From Anaerolineales bacterium (lineage in GTDB: Bacteria; Chloroflexota; Anaerolineae; Promineifilales; Promineifilaceae): a DNA stretch of 6,912 nt. The DNA lies in contig JAGQGA010000285.1 in NCBI GenBank assembly GCA_020432595.1, positions 1-6,912 of the forward strand. The letters are read 5' to 3'. Position numbers and translations under genes: made by a program. The notes beneath the pieces are model-generated. The model searched no databases. It saw only the letters and a list, made by a program, of their open reading frames with translations, and was not told where the DNA came from. Position 1 is the first letter of the stretch. The number at the start of each line of letters is the position of its first letter. Shown here in pieces: positions 1-4,713 of the stretch.

Positions 1-72
1 TGCCCGGACAGGTATCAGGCCATTAATGACAATGACCGGTTGCGTCAACACCTTATAGTACTTTAGTCCCAT
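1..72 (-). CDS. Possible start of a further operon gene, cut by the left edge
   Basis: An ATG at 72 opens a frame of 24 codons that stays open to the window edge, reading MGLKYYKVLTQPVIVINGLI and a few more residues. It begins 16 bases after the stop of the ligase gene on the same strand, a spacing that would suit an operon. No clear Shine-Dalgarno sequence precedes the ATG and I do not recognise the peptide, so this may be chance. If real, it would be a fourth gene of the CoA-catabolic block. Confidence 0.25.
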   Translation of the reverse strand, partial: MGLKYYKVLTQPVIVINGLIPVRA

Positions 73-88
73 TACAAACCGCGTTAAG

Positions 89-1627
89 CTACCGCAACTT
101 AAACCGCTGAATTTTGCCCGTGGCTGTTTTGGGCAGTTCATCCACAAAAACAATCCATCGCGGGCGTTTATAACCGGCCATTTTTTCACGGCAATAGGCA
201 ATCAGCGTCTGCTCCATCTCGGCTGATGGCTCATAGCTACTGTTGAGCATCACATACGCTTTGGGCTTGATGAGATCAGAGTCATCAGCCTGCTCGACAA
301 CCGCACATTCCAGCACCGCCGGGTGACTAATGAGCGTACTTTCCACCTCAACGGGTGACACCCAAATGCCGCCCACTTTCATCATGTCGTCAGAACGGCC
401 GGCGTGCCAGTAATAACCATCTTCATCCACATAATATTTGTCACCGGTAAACAGCCATTCGCCCATAAAAGTCTGTTGGCTTTTGCCATATTGATGCAGA
501 TAGAACAAAGCGGCCGTTTCCCCTTTCACCAGCAAATTGCCAATCTCCCCTTGCGCCACGGCATTACCTTGCTCATCCACCAGCTTTAGCTCATACCCAG
601 CAAATGGCTTGCCGCTGCTGCCTGGCCGAACGTCATCGGGGCGATTGGATAGGAAAATATGGAAGTTTTCCGTTGAGCCAATCCCGTCAATGATGTCCAG
701 CCCTGTCTGCTCCTTCCAAGCGTGCCAAATAGGTGCTGGCAGCGCCTCGCCGGCCGACACACACAGCCGCAGCGACGACAAATCATACGTCTCACCCATA
801 TTCTCTACCGCCATTGCCATCGCATAGCCGGTAGGCGCATTGTAGAGAATCGTCGGTTTAAACAGTGCCACCGTCTCCAAAATGTTGGTTGCCAAACGGG
901 GCGAGCCAGAAAACAGCACCGAACTGCCGCCAGCATACCAGGGAAAAATCAGATTACCACCCAGCCCAAAGGTAAAAAACAGCTTGGCTCCGGCAAACGT
1001 GCGGTCATTTTCCGTCAGCCCCAGCACATTGATACCCCATAGCTGGGATGCCAGCGGGTAATCTTTATGAGCGTGCAAAATGCCTTTGGGAGCACCCGTC
1101 GTGCCGCTGGAATAGTTGAGCGAGCAGAAATCGTCGCGGTGGGTAGGAGCCACCGCCAATTTAGTAGATTCATCAGCAATCCAATCGGTGTAGGATGGAT
1201 ACACACCACCGCTGTCGCCAATGACAATCACATGCTCCACCGATGATTTATCGGCTATTTTTTCATAGGTGGGAATGAGCGCAGCGTGCAGCAACACCAC
1301 CCGCGCCCGGCTGTCGCGCAAGATATATTCATATTCAGCCGATGTCAACAGAGTGTTCATACCAACAGCAATCGCCCCAATTTTGACGGCTCCAAAAAAG
1401 GCAGCGACCCAGTCGGGGCAGTCCAGCGCGAGAATGCCCACATAGTCGCCCATGCGTACACCAAGTTTTTTCAGCGCGTTACCAACCTGGTTTACCTCGT
1501 CGCTTATCGCCTGAAAAGTCATGTTGCGCTCGCGGCTGTAAAGAGCCACTTTGTCGGCACGATGGGGCAGGTTACGCTCAAGAATATCTACGGCATTATA
1601 AAAAAGGGGAAGATCAGTGGCTTTCAT
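89..1627 (-). CDS. Benzoate-CoA ligase family acyl-CoA synthetase (AMP-forming)
   Basis: This 512-residue enzyme of the ANL adenylating superfamily should activate an aromatic or alicyclic carboxylic acid to its CoA thioester in the cytoplasm, using ATP and giving AMP and pyrophosphate. The ATP-binding P-loop YSSGTTGAPKG is at 172-182, GIGSTE at 315-320, the ribose-binding TGD at 394-396, the hinge region GRSDDMMKVGG at 410-420, and the C-terminal PKTATGKIQR at 499-508 with catalytic Lys505. The stretches AKLFFTFGLGGN (214-225), IFLSNRP (324-330), GKPFAGYEL (339-347) and GIWVSP (420-425) are typical of the benzoate-CoA ligase branch rather than fatty-acyl ligases. Length is normal for the family. 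A GGAG Shine-Dalgarno sequence lies 7 bases before the ATG (complement of 1635-1638). It is the last complete gene of a leftward three-gene block, 36 bases after the hydratase gene. The exact acid (benzoate, 2-aminobenzoate, salicylate, cyclohexanecarboxylate) cannot be told from sequence alone. Confidence 0.9.
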   Translation of the reverse strand: MKATDLPLFYNAVDILERNLPHRADKVALYSRERNMTFQAISDEVNQVGNALKKLGVRMGDYVGILALDCPDWVAAFFGAVKIGAIAVGMNTLLTSAEYEYILRDSRARVVLLHAALIPTYEKIADKSSVEHVIVIGDSGGVYPSYTDWIADESTKLAVAPTHRDDFCSLNYSSGTTGAPKGILHAHKDYPLASQLWGINVLGLTENDRTFAGAKLFFTFGLGGNLIFPWYAGGSSVLFSGSPRLATNILETVALFKPTILYNAPTGYAMAMAVENMGETYDLSSLRLCVSAGEALPAPIWHAWKEQTGLDIIDGIGSTENFHIFLSNRPDDVRPGSSGKPFAGYELKLVDEQGNAVAQGEIGNLLVKGETAALFYLHQYGKSQQTFMGEWLFTGDKYYVDEDGYYWHAGRSDDMMKVGGIWVSPVEVESTLISHPAVLECAVVEQADDSDLIKPKAYVMLNSSYEPSAEMEQTLIAYCREKMAGYKRPRWIVFVDELPKTATGKIQRFKLR

Positions 1628-1663
1628 AGGGAATCTCCAATTTCGTGGGAATTATCAATCACA

Positions 1664-2455
1664 TTAGCGGCCAACAAAGGTTGGCTGCACCTTTTCGCGG
1701 AACGCCTCAAAAAAGAGGCGGTGGTCTTCACCCATCAACATAAGTGCTTGCGCCTGCGCCTCGGCTTCAATGGCAGAGAGCAAATCCATGCTCCACTCAT
1801 TGTTGACCATCCGCTTGGTCATCGCCAATGCCTGGGCTGGGCCGGCCGCCAGCCGCGCCGCCCACGCCTGGGCTGTGGGAAGCAGATCATCGTGCGCCAC
1901 CACCTTGTTTACCAGTCCGATCCGCTCGGCGTGGTCGGGCAAAATGGCATCGCCAAAGTAGAGGATTTCCAGGGCACGCCCCATGCCGACCAAACGCGGC
2001 AGCAAATAGGCTGCCCCCATATCGGCTCCCGTAAGGCCAACGTTGGTAAACAAAAAGCGGATTTTGGCACGCTCTGAGGCAATGCGGAGATCGGAGGCCA
2101 GGGCAATGACGGCACCGGCGCCGGCCGTCGTGCCGTTAAGCGCAGCAATGATGGGTTTATCCAGCAGGCGCATGTTGGCAACCACCGCGCCGGTCATGCG
2201 AGTGAAGTCCAGATGACCCTTGACATCCATTTTGAGCAGTTCGCCAATAATGTCGTAGACATCGCCGCCGGAGCAGAAGGCTTTGCCAGCACCGGTCAAC
2301 ACAACCACTCTTACGCGGTCGTCATAGCGCAGGGTTTCCATAAGGTCACGGAATTGGGCGTAGACGGTGAAGGTTAGGGCATTGAGAACATCGGGGCGGT
2401 TGAAGGTGACGGTAGCGACACCTTCGGCCACATCATAGAGGAAGTCGTAATCCAT
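1664..2455 (-). CDS. Enoyl-CoA hydratase/isomerase family protein (crotonase fold)
   Basis: This 263-residue cytoplasmic protein belongs to the crotonase superfamily, which acts on CoA thioesters by hydration, isomerisation or hydrolysis. The N-terminal FNRPDVLNAL (18-27) is standard. The two oxyanion-hole segments are CSGGDV (61-66) and NGTTAGAG (107-114). The active-site loop reads GLTGADMG (140-147), followed by LLPRLVG (151-157) and the usual IGLVNKVV (179-186). The Glu that corresponds to Glu144 of rat mitochondrial hydratase appears to be missing (Phe or Thr at 136-137). Asp145 sits roughly where PaaG-type isomerases place their catalytic Asp, so dienoyl/enoyl isomerisation or an altered hydration chemistry is possible. 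It lacks the MGSVDPGYG loop of the ring-cleaving hydrolase BadI and is not a close match to BadK. AAAGGAG 5 bases before the ATG (complement of 2461-2467) supports the start. It lies between the SDR and ligase genes, in the same direction. Confidence 0.9.
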   Translation of the reverse strand: MDYDFLYDVAEGVATVTFNRPDVLNALTFTVYAQFRDLMETLRYDDRVRVVVLTGAGKAFCSGGDVYDIIGELLKMDVKGHLDFTRMTGAVVANMRLLDKPIIAALNGTTAGAGAVIALASDLRIASERAKIRFLFTNVGLTGADMGAAYLLPRLVGMGRALEILYFGDAILPDHAERIGLVNKVVAHDDLLPTAQAWAARLAAGPAQALAMTKRMVNNEWSMDLLSAIEAEAQAQALMLMGEDHRLFFEAFREKVQPTFVGR

Positions 2456-2460
2456 ATGTG

Positions 2461-2467
2461 CTCCTTT
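2461..2467 (-). promoter_or_regulatory. Ribosome binding site of the enoyl-CoA hydratase gene
   Basis: AAAGGAG on the minus strand, 5 bases from the ATG at 2455. It is the strongest Shine-Dalgarno sequence in the leftward block and fixes the start. Confidence 0.8.
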
Positions 2468-2523
2468 TTGTTGTGAAGATAGCGGTATAGTGGTTTGGAA
2501 AGCTATGATACTCGTTTCTATTG

Positions 2524-2551
2524 GTAGGGCAATTTTGCAAAATTACCCTAC
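2524..2551 (-). repeat. 28-bp near-perfect palindrome after the SDR gene
   Basis: The arms begin GTAGGG and end CCCTAC around an AATTTTGCAAAATT core. They match at every position but one, and in minus-strand RNA the odd pair is a G-U wobble, so the hairpin would be continuous. It begins 5 bases after the SDR stop codon. No run of T follows on the minus strand, so it is not a classic intrinsic terminator. It could be a REP-like interspersed palindrome, an mRNA 3'-end stabiliser, or a partial terminator between SDR and hydratase. Confidence 0.75.
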
Positions 2552-2556
2552 AGTCT

Positions 2557-3327
2557 CTAGTCCACCATTGTCAGACCGCCGCTGACGCTGAGAACTTGGC
2601 CGGTGATGTAGCTGGCGGCATCTGAGGCCAGGAACAGCACGGCGGGAGAGATTTCATTGGGTTCAGCGGCTCGCCGGCCGAGCGGCACAGATTTAACAAT
2701 GGCATCGGCAACTTTGGAACCCATGCTGGTTTCGTGGAAGGCGTTGAAAATGGCGGTGTTGGTAACACCGGGAGCTACCAGATTGACGCGAATGTTGTCG
2801 CGGGCGTGTTCCCGGGCAATGGTTTTGGAGAAGGCGATAACGGCCGCTTTGCAGCCCGCATAAACCGATTCACCCATGCTGCCGCCGCGCCCGGCATCGG
2901 AGGCAATGTTGACGATGCTGCCGCCACGCTGGTTGATCATGTGCGGCAGCACGGCGTAGCAAAGGTTCAGCACGCCTTTGTAGTTGATGGCGATGACTTT
3001 GTCCCAAAAATCGGGGGTTGTGTCCATAAAGAGGACGAAGCGATCCCATCCGGCGTTGTTGACGAGAATATCTATGCGCTGGTGGGTGGCGATGATCTGG
3101 TCAACGGCCGTTTGTACCCCCGCCAAATCGGTCACATCAGCATAAACGGCCGTTACTTCGCTCCCCGTTTGTTGGTGCAGGGAAACGGCCGTTTCCTGCG
3201 CCGCCGCCTCATTCATATCCAAAATAATGACCGTTGCCCCCAGGCGAGCAAAATCCGTCACAATTGCCCGCCCAATCCCGCTGGCTCCACCCGTCACCAC
3301 AACCACTTTCCCTGACATTTCAATCAT
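2557..3327 (-). CDS. SDR-family oxidoreductase, BadH-like (2-hydroxycyclohexanecarboxyl-CoA dehydrogenase type)
   Basis: A classical short-chain dehydrogenase of 256 residues from the ATG at 3327. An in-frame GTG at 3336 would add three residues; the ATG is preferred because AAGGTG lies 6 bases before it and because the resulting N-terminus (MIEMSGK) has the length of BadH. Numbered from the GTG, the nucleotide-binding TGGASGIG is at 15-22, Asp40 at the end of strand 2 favours NAD(H), NNAG is at 93-96, and the catalytic set is Asn118, Ser146, Tyr159 and Lys163. NNAGWDRF, VNIASDAGRGGSMGE, FSKTIAREHAR and the C-terminal ITGQVLSVSGGLTM closely resemble BadH of Rhodopseudomonas palustris as I remember it. 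BadH oxidises 2-hydroxycyclohexanecarboxyl-CoA to the 2-keto form. The neighbouring CoA ligase and crotonase fit an acyl-CoA substrate. Another ring-derived hydroxyacyl-CoA is equally possible. The gene heads the leftward block; the gap to the hydratase gene is 101 bases. Confidence 0.88.
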   Translation of the reverse strand: MIEMSGKVVVVTGGASGIGRAIVTDFARLGATVIILDMNEAAAQETAVSLHQQTGSEVTAVYADVTDLAGVQTAVDQIIATHQRIDILVNNAGWDRFVLFMDTTPDFWDKVIAINYKGVLNLCYAVLPHMINQRGGSIVNIASDAGRGGSMGESVYAGCKAAVIAFSKTIAREHARDNIRVNLVAPGVTNTAIFNAFHETSMGSKVADAIVKSVPLGRRAAEPNEISPAVLFLASDAASYITGQVLSVSGGLTMVD

Positions 3328-3361
3328 TTTATGCACCTTCTTTCATTCGTTTTTGTGCGGT

Positions 3362-3367
3362 ATTATA
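3362..3367 (-). promoter_or_regulatory. Candidate -10 box of the leftward catabolic block
   Basis: A perfect TATAAT on the minus strand places a transcription start near 3355, giving a leader of about 28 bases before the ATG at 3327. The -35 region at the usual distance (around 3385-3390, TCGCCT on the minus strand) is poor, so an activator may be needed or the match may be chance. GAATC/GATTC half-sites flank the region upstream (about 3370-3396) and could be an operator. Confidence 0.45.
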
Positions 3368-3449
3368 CGAATCATCATGGATAGAGGCGATTCATAGGCA
3401 GGGGGTAGTACCTTAACGATGAAATTTTTGTACACAAAACAAGAAGTGT

Positions 3450-3554
3450 CACAGAGTTACACAGAGAGCAGAAAGAGTTTCACAGAGGAAGCGAGACAAA
3501 CAACACCTTTTTCTCTGTGCTTCTCTGTGTTTTCTCTGTGAACCTCTGTGTAAC
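3450..3554. repeat. Cluster of CACAGAG / CTCTGTG heptamers in opposing arms
   Basis: Three CACAGAG copies (3450-3456, 3460-3466, 3481-3487) are followed by four CTCTGTG copies (3513-3519, 3523-3529, 3534-3540, 3544-3550). Start-to-start steps are 10, 21, then 10, 11 and 10 bases, close to one or two helical turns. The outer ends make an exact 11-base inverted repeat, GTTACACAGAG (3456-3466) against CTCTGTGTAAC (3544-3554). It can fold as an imperfect hairpin and may be a small interspersed repeat, an array of protein binding sites, or both. It ends 39 bases before the CHAD start codon. Confidence 0.8.
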
Positions 3555-3593
3555 ATTTTTGGTTCTGGCTTGTCTAGGTTAGGAAAATGATTT

Positions 3594-4523
3594 ATGTACC
3601 AACTGAAGCAAGATGAAAGCAGCGCGGACGGCATTCAGCGCGTGGTGGACGAGCAAATTGCGGAGAGTATTGCGCTACTCAGCGACAACGGTGGCGACCG
3701 GGATGTGGCGATTCACGAAACGCGCAAAAAGATCAAGCGGATTCGGGCGGCACTGCGGCTGGTGCGCGGGGCATTGGGTGAACCGCTTTTTCAGCAGGAA
3801 AACGGCCGTTTTCGGGACATCGGCCGTCAGTTAGCCCCGCTGCGCGACAGCTTTGTGCTGCTGGAAACGCTCGACGGCGTGTGGGCAGAACGGGGGGCGG
3901 CCATTGACCTAACTGCCTATACGAAGGTGCGCGACCAGCTTATGGCACGGTATGAGGCGGTGCGGCAACAGTTTTTGGGGAATGATGGGCTGGTGGAAAC
4001 GGCCGTTTCTGCCCTGCAAACCGCCCAAACCATCACCTTGCCCATTGGCGCAGATGGCTTTACGCCCCTGTCCTACGGCCTGCGCCACACCTACCGCTTG
4101 GGGCGCCGCCGCATGGCACAGGCTCAAGCATATCCCGGCAGTGCCGAAGCGTTTCACGAGTGGCGCAAAGCTGTCAAATATTTATGGCACCAGCTTGAAC
4201 TGCTTCACCCCATCTGGCCTGGCTATCTCACGGAGTTGGCGCTACAGCTTCACACGCTGTCCGGCCATTTGGGCAACGCCCACGACCTGGCCGAGTTAAA
4301 CCATGTGCTTTGGCAAAACCCAGAACAATTTCCACCCAGCCCAGTGCTGACGGTGCTACAACAGCAAATTACAGACCAACAGCGACAGTTTGAAGCGATG
4401 GCCTGGCCGGTGGGGCGGCGGCTGTATGCAGAACGGCCGTTACCGTTCACCCACCGCTTTGCCATCTATTACGCCGTTTGGCAAACAGAAGGGTCGTCAA
4501 ATCCCCAAACCTCATTACAATAA
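3594..4523 (+). CDS. CHAD-domain protein
   Basis: A 309-residue helical protein with the conserved-histidine alpha-helical domain (CHAD). Known CHAD proteins bind inorganic polyphosphate and often accompany polyphosphate metabolism or CYTH-type triphosphatases. The first signature, AIHETRKKIKRIRAALRLV, is at 39-57 with His41 and a basic cluster (Arg44, Lys45, Lys46, Lys48, Arg49). The second, FHEWRKAVKYLWHQLELL, is at 187-204 with His188, Arg191, Lys192 and Lys195. LHTLSGHLGNAHDLAEL (219-235) carries His220, His225, His230 and Asp231. This is the two-repeat layout of the family, with no CYTH domain fused, signal peptide or membrane segment. AGGA 9 bases before the ATG supports the start. The gene carries three exact copies of the AACGGCCGTT palindrome. 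It lies upstream of the channel gene on the same strand, separated by 190 bases with a large inverted repeat, so co-transcription is uncertain. No polyphosphate kinase or phosphatase gene is visible nearby. Confidence 0.9.
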   Translation: MYQLKQDESSADGIQRVVDEQIAESIALLSDNGGDRDVAIHETRKKIKRIRAALRLVRGALGEPLFQQENGRFRDIGRQLAPLRDSFVLLETLDGVWAERGAAIDLTAYTKVRDQLMARYEAVRQQFLGNDGLVETAVSALQTAQTITLPIGADGFTPLSYGLRHTYRLGRRRMAQAQAYPGSAEAFHEWRKAVKYLWHQLELLHPIWPGYLTELALQLHTLSGHLGNAHDLAELNHVLWQNPEQFPPSPVLTVLQQQITDQQRQFEAMAWPVGRRLYAERPLPFTHRFAIYYAVWQTEGSSNPQTSLQ

Positions 4524-4529
4524 GGTCAG

Positions 4530-4657
4530 CTATTGGTAGTTATACTGAACGTGGTCACAAAGTGACAATCCTTTGCGTCCAAGTAACAAGTCACAGGTGG
4601 CAAGTCTTGTTGGCACACGAGACTTGCTACCTGCTACTTGCTACTTGTAGCCAATAG
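4530..4657. repeat. Intergenic inverted-repeat element with outer CTATTGG / CCAATAG ends
   Basis: CTATTGG at 4530-4536 and CCAATAG at 4651-4657 bracket the heptamer hairpin described separately, giving a 128-base unit that begins 6 bases after the CHAD stop. A small GTCAC-AAA-GTGAC palindrome lies inside at 4554-4566. Seven-base ends can arise by chance; I saw no target-site duplication and no coding sequence inside. A miniature non-autonomous element is possible but not shown. Confidence 0.4.
4580..4647. repeat. 28+28-base inverted repeat made of heptamer units
   Basis: The left arm (4580-4607) is four heptamers: CAAGTAA, CAAGTCA, CAGGTGG, CAAGTCT. The right arm (4620-4647) is the reverse complement of CAAGTAG, CAAGTAG, CAGGTAG, CAAGTCT. 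The arms agree at 24 of 28 positions across a 12-base loop, and one of the four mismatches becomes a G-U pair in RNA. There is no T run after it, so it is not a standard terminator, though such a stem at the end of the CHAD transcript could still block or stabilise. The heptamer design recalls the short tandem heptanucleotide repeats of cyanobacteria. Confidence 0.85.
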
Positions 4658-4686
4658 GCAAAATAGCAGTTTGCGACCGTTGAGCG

Positions 4687-4692
4687 TATAGA
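4687..4692 (+). promoter_or_regulatory. Weak candidate -10 box of the channel gene
   Basis: TATAGA sits 21 bases before the GTG start and would place transcription near 4699. It lies between the arms of a 6-base inverted repeat, GCAGTT (4667-4672) and AACTGC (4694-4699), which could be an operator. The -35 position is unconvincing. Confidence 0.25.
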
Positions 4693-4700
4693 CAACTGCA

Positions 4701-4713
4701 GAGGGGTAGTACC
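4701..4713 (+). promoter_or_regulatory. Shine-Dalgarno region deciding the GTG start of the channel
   Basis: GAGGGG followed by a 7-base spacer before GTG at 4714. The next in-frame ATG, 17 codons later, lacks comparable support. Bases 4703-4713 (GGGGTAGTACC) also occur at 3402-3412; within them GGTA-G-TACC is an odd-length palindrome that could be a protein binding site overlapping the ribosome binding site. Confidence 0.6.

Larger units (their letters stand above)
3328..3593. other. Gene-free divergent intergenic region
   Basis: 266 bases separate the leftward SDR gene from the rightward CHAD gene. It holds the SDR leader and candidate -10 box (3328-3370), an 11-base GGGGTAGTACC word (3402-3412) that recurs at the channel start, and the CACAGAG/CTCTGTG repeat cluster (3450-3554). 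A short minus-strand open frame crossing the cluster is a by-product of the repeats. No convincing rightward promoter was found. Confidence 0.7.

Noticed and set aside
1286..2077. Long plus-strand open frame (263 codons) across the ligase and hydratase genes
   Set aside because: It is antisense to two well-supported enzymes, has low-complexity unfamiliar protein sequence, spans their junction and has no domain signature. It is a codon-bias shadow.
2734..3315. Plus-strand open frame of 193 codons opposite the SDR gene
   Set aside because: Fully antisense to a gene with all SDR catalytic motifs; no recognisable protein features.
3450..3554. CRISPR array
   Set aside because: Units are 7 bases in two orientations with 3-4 base gaps; there is no repeat/spacer structure and no cas gene.
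3449..3634. Minus-strand 61-codon open frame in the divergent intergenic region
   Set aside because: Its sequence is made largely of the CACAGAG/CTCTGTG repeats, it overlaps the CHAD start and it encodes an implausible Cys/Arg-rich peptide.
4580..4647. Intrinsic terminator of the CHAD gene
   Set aside because: The stem is long but AT/GC-mixed with mismatches and is not followed by a T run; kept as a repeat instead.
4530..4657. Insertion sequence remnant
   Set aside because: Only 7-base terminal matches, no target duplication and no transposase remnant; retained only as a low-confidence element.
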